A DNA stretch of 64,000 bases from Variovorax sp. PBL-E5 (lineage in GTDB: Bacteria > Pseudomonadota > Gammaproteobacteria > Burkholderiales > Burkholderiaceae_C): positions 744,001-808,000 of the forward strand of contig NZ_LR594671.1 of assembly GCF_901827185.1 (NCBI RefSeq). Direction: 5' to 3'. Below the pieces are notes generated by a model that searched no databases, had not been told where the DNA came from, and saw only the letters and a program-made list of their open reading frames with translations. This document shows, one piece after another, positions 37,442-46,366 of the stretch (position 1 is its first letter; the number at the start of each line of letters is the position of its first letter). The position numbers and the translations under genes are program-made.

Positions 37442-38968
37442 TCACATCACCGCACCGACTTGCCATGGCACGAACTCGTTCTGACCATAGCCATGCTTCT
37501 CGCTCTTGCTCTGCGCGCCCGACGCCGTCGCCAGCACCAGTTCGAAGATGCGCTGCCCCATCTCCTGGATCGACGCGGTGCCTTCGACGATCTCGCCGCA
37601 GTTGATGTCCATGTCTTCTTCCTGCCGCTGCCACAGCGCCGAGTTGGTGGCGAGCTTGAGCGAGGGCGAGGGCGCGCAGCCGTAGGCCGAGCCGCGTCCG
37701 GTGGTGAAGCAGATCATGTTGGCGCCGCCGGCCACCTGGCCGGTCGCGCTCACGGGGTCGTAGCCCGGCGTGTCCATGTAGACGAAGCCGTGCGCGGTCA
37801 CCGGTTCGGCGTATTCGTACACCGCCTCGAGGTTGCTGGTGCCGCCCTTGGCGACCGCGCCCAGGCTCTTCTCGAGGATGGTGGTGAGGCCGCCGGCCTT
37901 GTTGCCGGGCGAGGGGTTGTTGTTCATCTCGCCTTCGTTGATGGCGGTGTAGTGCTCCCACCAGGCGATGCGGTCGACCAGCTTCTGGCCGACCTCGCGC
38001 CGCACCGCGCGGCGCGTGAGCAGATGCTCGGCGCCATAGACCTCGGGTGTCTCCGACAGGATCGCGGTGCCCCCATGCGCGACCAGCAGATCGACCGCTG
38101 CGCCGAGCGCGGGGTTGGCGCTGATGCCCGAGTAGCCGTCGGAGCCGCCGCACTGCAGGCCGATGGTGATGTGCGCCGCGCTGCAGGGCTCGCGCTTCAC
38201 CGCATTGGCGCGCGGCAGCATCTCGTTGATCAGCGCGATGCCTTTCTCGACCGTCTTGCGCGTGCCGCCCGTGTCCTGGATGTTGAAGACGCGGAAGTTC
38301 TCGCCTTCGGCCAGATTGCCGGTGGCGAGCCACGCGTTGATCTGGTTCGCCTCGCAGCCCAGCCCGACCACCAGCACGGCCGCGAAGTTGGCATGCGTGG
38401 CATAGCCGGTGAGCGTGCGTTCGAGGATCTGCATGCCCATGCCCTGGGTGTCCATGCCGCAGCCGGTGCCGTGCGTGAGCGCGACGATGCCGTCGACGTT
38501 GGGATAGGCCGCGAGCGCCTGCGGGTTCGTCTGGCGAGAGAAGTGGTCGGCGATCGCGCGTGCGGCGGTGGCCGAGCAGTTGACGCTGGTGAGCACGCCG
38601 ATGTAGTTGCGCGTCGCGACGCGGCCGTCGGCGCGCCGGATGCCCATGAAAGTGGCTTCGCGGCGCGCGGGCGCCGGCTTGACGTCGGCGCCGAAGGCGT
38701 AGTCGCGCGCGAAGTGGCCCTTGTCCGGACCCATGTCCAGGTTGTGCGTGTGCACGTGCTCGCCGGGCGCGATCGGCTTGCTCGCGAAGCCGATGATCTG
38801 GTTGTAGCGGCGCACCGGCTCGCCCTGCGCGATGGCACGCACGGCGATCTTGTGGCCGGGTGGGATCAGGCCGCGCGCGACCACGTTCTCGATCGCGGCG
38901 CCGCCGAGCACCTGCGCGCGTGCGATCACCACGTCGTCGGCGGGATGGAGTCGGATGAAGGGGTTCAT
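37442..38968 (-). CDS. UxaA/GarD-type acid-sugar dehydratase
   Basis: This 508-residue Fe2+-dependent dehydratase of the altronate/galactarate family joins a small N-terminal SAF domain (about residues 1-75, FIRLHPADDVVIARAQVL) to the catalytic UxaA domain. The latter shows HGTGCGMDTQGMG, GLGCEANQI, GLQCGGSDGYSGISANPALG and CFTTGRGSAYG. Activity is loss of water from an aldonic or aldaric acid (altronate, galactarate or a relative) to a 2-keto-3-deoxy acid. It follows the GntR regulator by 13 bases. The exact sugar acid cannot be read from sequence. Confidence 0.9.
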   Translation of the reverse strand: MNPFIRLHPADDVVIARAQVLGGAAIENVVARGLIPPGHKIAVRAIAQGEPVRRYNQIIGFASKPIAPGEHVHTHNLDMGPDKGHFARDYAFGADVKPAPARREATFMGIRRADGRVATRNYIGVLTSVNCSATAARAIADHFSRQTNPQALAAYPNVDGIVALTHGTGCGMDTQGMGMQILERTLTGYATHANFAAVLVVGLGCEANQINAWLATGNLAEGENFRVFNIQDTGGTRKTVEKGIALINEMLPRANAVKREPCSAAHITIGLQCGGSDGYSGISANPALGAAVDLLVAHGGTAILSETPEVYGAEHLLTRRAVRREVGQKLVDRIAWWEHYTAINEGEMNNNPSPGNKAGGLTTILEKSLGAVAKGGTSNLEAVYEYAEPVTAHGFVYMDTPGYDPVSATGQVAGGANMICFTTGRGSAYGCAPSPSLKLATNSALWQRQEEDMDINCGEIVEGTASIQEMGQRIFELVLATASGAQSKSEKHGYGQNEFVPWQVGAVM

Positions 38969-38981
38969 GGGGGTTCTTTCA

Positions 38982-39689
38982 TCAGGGCGCATGGGCGCGA
39001 CGCCAGCTCACAGAGAAACGCTGGTGCGCCTTGTCCATGTGTTCGTGCATTGCCATGCGTGCCGCATCGGGGTCGCGCGCAACGATGGCGGCCAGCACGG
39101 CTTCGTGTTCGGTGATCGCGCTCTGCCACGACTTGCCCGTCTCGAAATAGCCGCCCAGCCGCTTGAACAGCGGGCCGAGGCGCGAATCGAGAAAGCCCTG
39201 CACGGTCTCGGTCAGCACGGCATTGCCGCTGGCGCGCACGATGGCGAGGTGAAAGGCGCGGTCGGCGTCGAGCGGCATCACGCCGCGTGCGGCGAGCTCT
39301 TTCATGTCGTCGAGAGCGCGCGCGATGGCATCGCGGTCGGCGCGCTTGGCCAGCGTGGCGGCGAGCGCGGCGGTCTCGCCCTCGACCACGCGGCGTGCGC
39401 GGATGAGTTCGAGCGGACCCCAGCCCATCACCTCGACCGGCGTGCCGCTGCGCTTCGAGCGGTCGAGCACGTAGACGCCCGAGCCGGTGCGCACCTCGAC
39501 GCGGCCTTCGACCTCGAGCGCGATCAGCGCCTCGCGCACCGAGGGCCGGCTGACGCCGAACTGCTTGGCCAGGTCGCGCTCGGCCGGCAGGCGCGCGCCG
39601 GTGGCGAACTCGCCCTTCGCGATCAGCGTGCGCAGCTGATCGGCGATCTGGCGGTAGAGGCGTTGCGGTTCGACGGTCTGCAGCGGCAC
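38982..39689 (-). CDS. GntR-family (FadR/FCD type) regulator of the acid-sugar locus
   Basis: This 235-residue regulator has a winged helix at about residues 10-75 (LPAERDLAKQFGVSRPSVREAL) and an FCD ligand-binding domain at about 90-220. The latter has the Asp/His metal pattern DADRAFHLAIVRA and ITEHEAVLAAI. FCD regulators usually sense a carboxylic acid bound to the metal. It heads the dehydratase operon and is divergent from the SDR-led operon; palindromes at 39710-39742 lie between the two starts. Control of both operons by the pathway acid is likely. Confidence 0.92.
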   Translation of the reverse strand: MPLQTVEPQRLYRQIADQLRTLIAKGEFATGARLPAERDLAKQFGVSRPSVREALIALEVEGRVEVRTGSGVYVLDRSKRSGTPVEVMGWGPLELIRARRVVEGETAALAATLAKRADRDAIARALDDMKELAARGVMPLDADRAFHLAIVRASGNAVLTETVQGFLDSRLGPLFKRLGGYFETGKSWQSAITEHEAVLAAIVARDPDAARMAMHEHMDKAHQRFSVSWRRAHAP

Positions 39690-39709
39690 GGTAGCGCGGA
39701 GTTTAAGGG

Positions 39710-39742
39710 TTGTCCTTAATTGGACAAGTGGTCAGGCCAATT
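39710..39742. promoter_or_regulatory. Candidate GntR operator between divergent acid-sugar operons
   Basis: Overlapping symmetric elements lie here. TTGTCC (39710-39715) and GGACAA (39722-39727) form one dyad. AATTGG (39718-39723) and CCAATT (39737-39742) form another, around TGGTCAGGCCA (39729-39739). The last resembles the TGGT-N3-ACCA core bound by FCD-type GntR proteins. The site is 21 bases upstream of the gntR start. Confidence 0.6.
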
Positions 39743-39803
39743 CAGAATACGATCCGCACCGGCCCGCAACCATCGGGCGAAACCCTCGACAAGGAAATTC
39801 CCC

Positions 39804-40538
39804 ATGAGACTCCAAGGCAAGACGGCGCTCGTCACTGCCGCCGGCCAGGGCATCGGCCATGCCAGCGCGCGGTTGCTCGCAGCCGAAGGTGCGCAGGTCT
39901 GGGCCACCGACGTCAACGAGAAGCTGCTCGAAGGCTTTGCCGGCATCGCCAACATCCGCACCGCGAAACTCGACGTGCTCGACAAGGCCGCCATCGATGC
40001 CTTCTTCGCCGGCGTGCCGGCGCTCGACGTGCTCTTCAACTGCGCGGGCGTGGTGCACAACGGCACGGCGCTGCAGGCCAGCGACGACGATCTGGACTTC
40101 GCGTTCCGCCTCAACGTGCGCGCGCAGATGTGGACCATCCAGGCCGCGCTGCCCGGCATGATCGCGGCCGGGCGCGGCAGCATCATCAACATGGCCAGCG
40201 TGTGCTCCAGCATCAAGGGGCTGCCGAGCCGCTTCGTCTACGGCACCACCAAGGCGGCGGTGCTCGGCCTCACCAAGAGCGTGGCGGCCGATTTCGTGGG
40301 ACAGGGGATCCGCTGCAATGCGGTGTGCCCGGGCACGGTCGATACGCCTTCGCTCGGCGATCGCATCAATGCCAACGCCGATCCGGTCGCCGCGCGCAAG
40401 GCCTTCATCGCGCGTCAGCCGATGGGCCGGCTCGCGCAGGCAGAAGAGATCGCGCCCCTGGTACTGTTCCTTGCCAGCGACGAATCGCAATTCGTCACCG
40501 GACAGGCCTACTCGGTCGACGGCGGCATCACGATATGA
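39804..40538 (+). CDS. SDR dehydrogenase, 2-keto-3-deoxy-L-fuconate dehydrogenase-like
   Basis: This classical 244-residue short-chain dehydrogenase has the cofactor loop TAAGQGIG at 11-18 with Asp36 after the second strand (NAD preference). The catalytic Ser132/Ser135 region is followed by Tyr146 and Lys150 in YGTTK. The segments RFVYGTTKAAVLGLTKSVA and NAVCPGTVDTPSLG resemble 2-keto-3-deoxy-L-fuconate 4-dehydrogenases. With the FAA-fold hydrolase behind it and dehydratases on both sides, oxidation of a 2-keto-3-deoxy acid to a 2,4-diketo acid is the likely step. The ATG at 39804 is preferred over one at 39720 inside the operator. Confidence 0.88.
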   Translation: MRLQGKTALVTAAGQGIGHASARLLAAEGAQVWATDVNEKLLEGFAGIANIRTAKLDVLDKAAIDAFFAGVPALDVLFNCAGVVHNGTALQASDDDLDFAFRLNVRAQMWTIQAALPGMIAAGRGSIINMASVCSSIKGLPSRFVYGTTKAAVLGLTKSVAADFVGQGIRCNAVCPGTVDTPSLGDRINANADPVAARKAFIARQPMGRLAQAEEIAPLVLFLASDESQFVTGQAYSVDGGITI

Positions 40539-40668
40539 CGCTCGCCCCCAGGCTGCGCGCACTGCGTGTCGCTTCGCCAACCCCCCTGCCGGGGGCGGGC
40601 CGGCCGCTTCGGGCGGCCGTGCGCGGCGGCCCCCTTGTATTTCTGTTTCTCTTGAAAGGATTTTGTTC
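40539..40668. repeat. GC-rich intergenic palindromic repeat, copy A
   Basis: This 130-base gap holds CCCC-rich and GGGG-rich arms (CCCCC ... GGGGG around 40580-40597). It also holds a strong hairpin with arms CGGCCGC and GCGGCCG around TTCGG. The leading part resembles the gap at 41518-41648, so both look like copies of one intergenic element. GAAAGGA near the end is the ribosome site of the next gene. Confidence 0.6.
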
Positions 40669-41517
40669 ATGAAACTCGTACGCTTCGGCAACCCCGGCAA
40701 GGAAAAGCCCGGCCTCATCGATGCCGACGGACGCCTGCGCGACCTCAGCGCCGTGGTCAAGGACATCGGCCCCGATCAGCTCGGCGATGCCGCGCTGGCC
40801 AGGCTGCGCAAGCAGAAGGTCGACAAGCTGCCGATCGTCCGCGGCTCGCCGCGCATCGGCTGCCCGGTCGGCGGCATCGGCAAGTTCATCGCCATCGGCC
40901 TGAACTACTCCGACCACGCGGCCGAGACCGGCGCCGAGATCCCGAAGGAGCCGATCGTCTTCACCAAGGCGATCTCCTGCATCCAGGGCCCGAACGATCC
41001 GGTGATGCTGCCCAAGAACTCGGTCAAGAGCGACTGGGAAGTCGAGCTCGGCGTGGTCATCGGCACGCGTGCACGCTATGTCTCGCAGAAAAGTGCGCTC
41101 GACTTCGTGGCCGGCTACTGCACCATCAACGACGTGAGCGAACGCGAGTTCCAGACCGAGCGCGGCGGCACCTGGGACAAAGGCAAGGGCTGCGACACCT
41201 TCGGCCCGATCGGCCCGTGGCTGGTCACGCGCGACGAAGTGCCCCATCCGCAGAAGCTCGGCATGTGGCTCGATCTCAACGGCAAGCGCATGCAGACCGG
41301 CAGCACCAGGACCATGATCTTCGGCGTCGCCAAGCTGGTGAGTTACGTGAGCCAGTTCATGACGCTGAATCCGGGCGACGTGATCACCACCGGCACGCCG
41401 CCCGGCGTCGGCCTCGGCATGAAGCCGCCGCTCTACCTCAAGAAGGGCGACGTGATGACGCTGGGCATCGACGGGCTCGGCGAGCAGCGGCAGAACGTCG
41501 TCGCGTTCAAGCTCTGA
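40669..41517 (+). CDS. FAA-hydrolase-family enzyme, 2,4-diketo-3-deoxy acid hydrolase-like
   Basis: This 282-residue fumarylacetoacetate-hydrolase-fold enzyme has a short N-terminal domain (MKLVRFGNPGKEKPGLIDAD) and a catalytic domain with FIAIGLNYSDHAAE, DWEVELGVVIG, NDVSEREFQ and ITTGTPPGVGLG. These hold the acidic ligands for Mg2+. Relatives are often labelled ureidoglycolate lyase, but those next to this kind of SDR hydrolyse 2,4-diketo-3-deoxy-L-fuconate or -rhamnonate to pyruvate plus a hydroxy acid. That matches the neighbouring enzymes and is the preferred reading. GAAAGGA precedes the ATG at 40669. Confidence 0.88.
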   Translation: MKLVRFGNPGKEKPGLIDADGRLRDLSAVVKDIGPDQLGDAALARLRKQKVDKLPIVRGSPRIGCPVGGIGKFIAIGLNYSDHAAETGAEIPKEPIVFTKAISCIQGPNDPVMLPKNSVKSDWEVELGVVIGTRARYVSQKSALDFVAGYCTINDVSEREFQTERGGTWDKGKGCDTFGPIGPWLVTRDEVPHPQKLGMWLDLNGKRMQTGSTRTMIFGVAKLVSYVSQFMTLNPGDVITTGTPPGVGLGMKPPLYLKKGDVMTLGIDGLGEQRQNVVAFKL

Positions 41518-41648
41518 GATGAGCTCTCCCCCAGCCTCGCCCACTTCGTGTGGCTCTGCACCCCCTTCCAGGGGGCAACACCAGCGGCCCGGCGAAGCCG
41601 GTTCCGCGGTGTTTCACGAACGGGCCTGGCTTCGCCGGCCGGTCTGCG
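41518..41648. repeat. GC-rich intergenic palindromic repeat, copy B
   Basis: This gap shares its first half with the gap at 40539-40668: a C-run, a C-G-T-G-T core, then CCCCC (41561-41565) and GGGGG (41571-41575). It adds an 11-base perfect inverted repeat, CCGGCGAAGCC (41589-41599) and GGCTTCGCCGG (41628-41638). It resembles repeats commonly seen between Comamonadaceae genes. Confidence 0.6.
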
Positions 41649-42332
41649 GTGACGTATCAGTTTGACTTTGCCGCCGTGCTGGCGCAGTGGCCGCTGCTGC
41701 TCGAAGGCGCATGGGTCACGGTGCAGCTGTCCTTCCTGGCGACGGTGATCGGCTTCGTGCTCGGCGCGCTGTGCGCGGTCGGGCGCGGCAGCCGGCACGC
41801 GTGGCTGCGGCGCGTTGTCGGTGTGTATGTCGAAGGCATCCGCAACACGCCGCTCCTGATCCAGGCCTATTTCCTGATCTTCGGGCTGTCGAGCGTGGGC
41901 GTGACGATGCCGATCCTGGTCGGCGCGGTGCTTGCGCTGGTGATCAACATCGGCGCCTACACCTGCGAGATCATCCGCGCCGGCATCGAGTCGATCCACA
42001 AGGGCCAGCTCGAAGCCGCGGACTGCCTCGGCATGTCGAAGCTGCAGGTGTTCTGGCACGTGATCCTGCGGCCCGCGGTGGAGCGGGTCTATCCCTCGCT
42101 CACCAGCCAGTTCGTGCTGCTGATGCTGGCGTCGAGCATCATGTCCTCGATCGGTGCCGAGGAGCTGTTCGGCATCGCCAACCGCATCCAGTCCGACACC
42201 TTCCGCAACTTCGAGATCTTCCTCGTGCTGTGGGCGGTGTACCTCGCACTGTCGTACCTGATGCGGCTCGGCTTCTGGCTGCTCGGGCAGATCGTGTTCA
42301 CGCGCCGGCGCAAGCTCGGCACGCCGCTCTGA
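41649..42332 (+). CDS. Polar-amino-acid-type ABC importer, permease 1
   Basis: This 227-residue HisM/GlnP-family permease has about five membrane helices. The family loop EGIRNTPLLIQAYF is near residue 60, and the EAA motif contacting the ATPase reads GQLEAADCLGMSKLQVFWHV. The GTG at 41649 (VTYQFDFAAV) is chosen because the upstream continuation to 41550 lies in the repeat element and is not protein-like. Together with the next three genes it makes a complete importer placed among acid-sugar enzymes. Confidence 0.92.
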   Translation: MTYQFDFAAVLAQWPLLLEGAWVTVQLSFLATVIGFVLGALCAVGRGSRHAWLRRVVGVYVEGIRNTPLLIQAYFLIFGLSSVGVTMPILVGAVLALVINIGAYTCEIIRAGIESIHKGQLEAADCLGMSKLQVFWHVILRPAVERVYPSLTSQFVLLMLASSIMSSIGAEELFGIANRIQSDTFRNFEIFLVLWAVYLALSYLMRLGFWLLGQIVFTRRRKLGTPL

Positions 42333-42345
42333 CGAAGGCCGCGGC

Positions 42346-42976
42346 ATGACGCACGAGCAAGCCACCTACCTGCTGCTGGGCGCCATCGGCACGCTGGAGC
42401 TGTCGGTGCTGACCTTCGTCGCCGGGGGTCTCGCCGGGCTCGGCATGGCGCTGGCGCGCATCTCGCCGTTGCGCGGCGTGCGTGTCGCCGCGGCGGCCTG
42501 GATCCAGGTGATCCAGGGCACGCCGCTGCTGGTGCTGATGGGGCTGTGCTTCTACGGTCCGAACATCCTCGGCATCGGCTCGGTGCCGGCGCTGGTGGCC
42601 GCGGCGCTGGCGATGACGATCTATGCGAGCGCCTTCCTCGGCGAGATCTGGCGCGGCTGCATCCAGTCGGTGCACAAGAGCCAGTGGGAAGCGGCCGAAT
42701 GCATCGGCCTCACGCGCTGGCAGCGCATGGTCAAGGTGGTGCTGCCGCAGGCGCTGCGCATCGCGACGCCGCCGACCGTCGGCTTCATGGTGCAGATCAT
42801 CAAGAACACCTCGATCGCGTCGCTGGTCATCGGCTTTGCCGAGCTTTCGTACAACGCCAAGGTGCTGAACAACTCGACCTTCCAGCCCTTCATCTATTTC
42901 GGCTGCGCGGCGCTCCTGTATTTCGCGATGTGCTATCCGCTCTCGCGCTGGAGCCGCGCGCTGGAAAGGAAACTCA

Positions 42977-42993
<17 letters not shown>
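42346..42993 (+). CDS. Polar-amino-acid-type ABC importer, permease 2
   Basis: This 215-residue HisQ/GlnP-family permease has IQVIQGTPLLVLMGLCFYG and the EAA loop SQWEAAECIGLTRWQRMVKV. It starts 13 bases after permease 1, and its end overlaps the ATPase start by 17 bases. The two permeases presumably form a heterodimer. Confidence 0.93.
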
Positions 42994-43705
<712 letters not shown>

Positions 43706-43750
43706 GCCGAGCGCCCGCCGATTTCATTCCAACCACGAGGATCACGAGAC

Positions 43751-44569
43751 ATGAACCACTTCCAACGCCGCCGCATTCCCCTGTTGCTGTCGAGCCTGCT
43801 GCTGGCCGGCGCCACGCTCGGCCTGGGCGTCGCCGCCCATGCGGACCAGCTCGACACCATCACCGCCGCCAAGAAGATCCGTGTCGCGATCGATCTCGGC
43901 GTGCCGCCCTACGGCTTCAAGGACGACAAGCTCAACTCCACCGGCTCGGATGTCGAGACCGCGCAACTGCTGGCCAAGGACCTGGGCCTCGAACTCGAGA
44001 TCGTGCCGACGACCGGCGCCAATCGCATTCCCTTCCTGCAGACCGACAAGGCCGACATCGTGATCTCCAGCCTCTCGGTCACGCCCGAGCGCGAGAAAGT
44101 GATCGATTTCTCGATTCCCTACGCCGGCATCTCGGCCGTGGTCGGTGCGCCCAAGAGCATGAACATCAAGAGCGCCGCCGACCTGTCGGGCAAGAAGGTG
44201 ATCGCCACGCGCAGCACCACCAACGACCAGGAGGTGACCAAGATCCTGCCGAAGGACGCGACCATCGTCCGCTTCGACGACGACGCGACCTCGATCACCG
44301 CGATCGTCAGCGGCCAGGCCGACATCTTCGCGACCGCGCCGCCGCTGCTGAAAGCCATCAACGAGAAGAACCCGGCCAAGCAGATGGAGGTCAAGTTCAC
44401 GATGAAGGTCAACATGCTCGCGGTCGGCTTCCGCAAGGGCGAGCCCAAGCTCAAGGAAAAGATCGACGGCTGGATCCGCACCAACCTCAAGAACGGCAAG
44501 CTCGATGCGATCTACAAGAAATTCCACGGCGCCGACCTGCCCGAGGAAGTGACGAAGAACGGCGCCTGA
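43751..44569 (+). CDS. Polar-amino-acid-type ABC importer, periplasmic binding protein
   Basis: This 272-residue type II binding protein (SBP_bac_3) has a Sec signal ending near residue 32 (LGVAAHADQ). The mature domain contains IRVAIDLGVPPYGFKDD, the ligand segment DIVISSLSVTPER, KVIATRSTTNDQ and the C-terminal LDAIYKKFHGADLPEE. The family mostly binds amino acids, but here the surrounding enzymes act on acid sugars. The ligand could be an acid sugar or an amino-acid-like analogue. GAGGA precedes the ATG at 43751. Confidence 0.92.
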   Translation: MNHFQRRRIPLLLSSLLLAGATLGLGVAAHADQLDTITAAKKIRVAIDLGVPPYGFKDDKLNSTGSDVETAQLLAKDLGLELEIVPTTGANRIPFLQTDKADIVISSLSVTPEREKVIDFSIPYAGISAVVGAPKSMNIKSAADLSGKKVIATRSTTNDQEVTKILPKDATIVRFDDDATSITAIVSGQADIFATAPPLLKAINEKNPAKQMEVKFTMKVNMLAVGFRKGEPKLKEKIDGWIRTNLKNGKLDAIYKKFHGADLPEEVTKNGA

Positions 44570-44582
44570 ATCGGATTGCGAC

Positions 44583-45689
44583 ATGGCAGCCAGGATCGAC
44601 CAGGTCGAGATCACGCAGATCGACATCGCGCCGAAGGTGCGGCGCACCGACGCCATCCAGTCCTTCGTCACGCAGGAGACCGTGATGGTCACGCTGCGCT
44701 GCGACGACGGCTCGGACGGCACCGGCTACACCTACACCATCGGCACCGGCGGCTCGTCGATCGTGGCGCTCTTGCGCGACCATCTCGCGCCGCTCCTGAT
44801 CGGGCGCGATCCGCAATGCGTGGAAGCGGTCTGGCGCGACCTGTTCTTCCACACGCATGCCACGGCGGTCGGCGCCATCACCAGCCTCGCGCTCGCGGCG
44901 ATCGACACCGCGCTGTGGGATCGCAATGGCCGCGCCGCGGGCCTGCCGCTGTGGCGCATGGCCGGCGGTGCCGGGCCGCGCGTGCCGGTCTACACCACCG
45001 AAGGCGGCTGGCTGCACCTGGAGCCCGGCGAGCTGGTCGAGCAGACGCTGGCCGCCAAGGCGGATGGCTTTCTCGGCGCCAAGATCAAGGTCGGCAAGCC
45101 GCATGTCGCGCAGGACATGGCGCGCCTGTCGGCGGTGCGCAGCGCGGTCGGTGCGGATTTCGAGCTGATGGTCGATGCCAACCAGGCGTTCACGCTGGCC
45201 GAAGCGATCCGCCGCGCGCGCCAGTACGCCGAACTCGACCTCGCCTGGTTCGAGGAGCCGATGCCCGCCGAGCACGTGGCCGCGCATGCGCAACTGCTGG
45301 CCAGCACCAGCGTGCCGATCGCGGTCGGTGAATCCATGTACCACTTGTCGCAGTTCGGCGAGTACGTGCACAAGGGTGCGTGCTCGATCGTCCAGGCCGA
45401 CGTGGCGCGGGTTGGCGGCATCACGCCCTGGCTCAAGATCGCGCACCTGGCCGAGGCACACAACCTCGCGATGTGCCCGCACTTCCTGATGGAGCTGCAC
45501 GTGAGCCTGTGCGCGGCGGTGCCCAACGCGCGCTGGGTCGAATACATCCCGCAGCTCGACGACCTGACCACCAGCCGTCTGAAGATCGAGGCCGGCCATG
45601 CGCTGGCGCCCGAGACGCCCGGGTTGGGTATCGAGTGGGATTCGGCGCAGCTGAAGGCGCGCCGCAAGTTCGCGCCGATCGTGATCTGA
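44583..45689 (+). CDS. Enolase-superfamily acid-sugar dehydratase (mandelate racemase subgroup)
   Basis: This 368-residue member of the mandelate racemase/muconate lactonising superfamily has a capping N-terminal domain and a TIM barrel. Active-site residues can be placed: Lys167-x-Lys169 (KIKVGK), metal ligands Asp198, Glu224 and Glu250, and His300 in CPHFLMELH as the opposite base. The KxK plus His pattern is that of the racemase/acid-sugar dehydratase subgroup (talarate/galactarate or related). It is shorter than L-fuconate dehydratase (about 440 residues), so that activity is less likely. It closes the SDR-FAA-importer operon and would make the 2-keto-3-deoxy acid. Confidence 0.88.
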   Translation: MAARIDQVEITQIDIAPKVRRTDAIQSFVTQETVMVTLRCDDGSDGTGYTYTIGTGGSSIVALLRDHLAPLLIGRDPQCVEAVWRDLFFHTHATAVGAITSLALAAIDTALWDRNGRAAGLPLWRMAGGAGPRVPVYTTEGGWLHLEPGELVEQTLAAKADGFLGAKIKVGKPHVAQDMARLSAVRSAVGADFELMVDANQAFTLAEAIRRARQYAELDLAWFEEPMPAEHVAAHAQLLASTSVPIAVGESMYHLSQFGEYVHKGACSIVQADVARVGGITPWLKIAHLAEAHNLAMCPHFLMELHVSLCAAVPNARWVEYIPQLDDLTTSRLKIEAGHALAPETPGLGIEWDSAQLKARRKFAPIVI

Positions 45690-45728
45690 CGCAGCGCACG
45701 GCCGGCCGCGCGCTGGCTCTTCAGCCGC

Positions 45729-45977
45729 TCAGGAATGCGCGACCGACAGCAGGTTGTCGATCGCGAGCACCACGTCGTCCTGGGCGTCGCGGCTGGGCGT
45801 GCCCTCGGTGAGCAGCTGGCGGATCAGGCGCAGCGTGTTGAGTAGTTCCGCTTCCATCTCGGTCATCAGCGGAATCACCTCGTATTGGGGGTACTTGCCG
45901 CGTGCGCCCATCGGCCGGCCTGGCCCGGACAGGTCGACGTCGTAGCCCTCGCGGACGGCTTCGGCCTGGGTTTTCAT
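45729..45977 (-). CDS. Small hypothetical protein, second of a coupled pair
   Basis: This 82-residue soluble protein begins MKTQAEAVREGYDVDLSGPG, has a Pro/Gly-rich middle and ends in a helical part (EMEAELLNTLRLIRQLLTEG, AIDNLLSVAHS). No family is recognised. Its ATG overlaps the upstream stop as ATGA (45974-45977), so the two proteins are probably made together and may interact. It ends 40 bases from the convergent dehydratase gene. Confidence 0.65.
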   Translation of the reverse strand: MKTQAEAVREGYDVDLSGPGRPMGARGKYPQYEVIPLMTEMEAELLNTLRLIRQLLTEGTPSRDAQDDVVLAIDNLLSVAHS

Positions 45978-46297
45978 GACAGCTGCATCAGGTCCGAGAT
46001 GCGCTGGCCCATCGCCTGGATGCGCGAACGCCTTTCCCCGGCGCGCCGGCTGGCCAGCAGTTCGAGCGCCTGGGCCACCGATTCGGCGCCTTTGTCGCCT
46101 TCGGCCGTGCGATGGCGCCACGCGTCGGCCAGCTCGGCCAGCTGTCTGCTGTTGAGACGTTCCACCGCGGGACGCGGCTCGCGCACCGGTGCCGGCCCCG
46201 TCCCGGCAGGCGGGAGACTGGCGCGCAAGAGGTCGAGCAGCCCCTTGGAGGACCACCGCAGCTGGGAAGAGGAGGTTTGTGTTTCCATGTAATACAT
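45974..46297 (-). CDS. Small hypothetical protein, first of a coupled pair
   Basis: This protein of about 107 residues begins MYYMETQTSSSQLRWSSKG. A helical start (GLLDLLRASL) and a Pro-rich linker are followed by long amphipathic helices (LNSRQLAELADAWRHR, VAQALELLASRRAGERR). The second half looks like a protein- or nucleic-acid-interaction helix bundle. No family is recognised. The start at 46297 or 46288 is undecided; a weak AGG lies before 46297. The AT-richer 60 bases upstream hold repeated GTTAC/GTAAC words and probably its promoter. Confidence 0.65.
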   Translation of the reverse strand: MYYMETQTSSSQLRWSSKGLLDLLRASLPPAGTGPAPVREPRPAVERLNSRQLAELADAWRHRTAEGDKGAESVAQALELLASRRAGERRSRIQAMGQRISDLMQLS

Positions 46298-46366
46298 TGT
46301 GCCTAGTTACAGCACGCGTAACAAGATATTTCGTTACTTTCTTCTTACCTGCGTGAAAAAAGCCAT

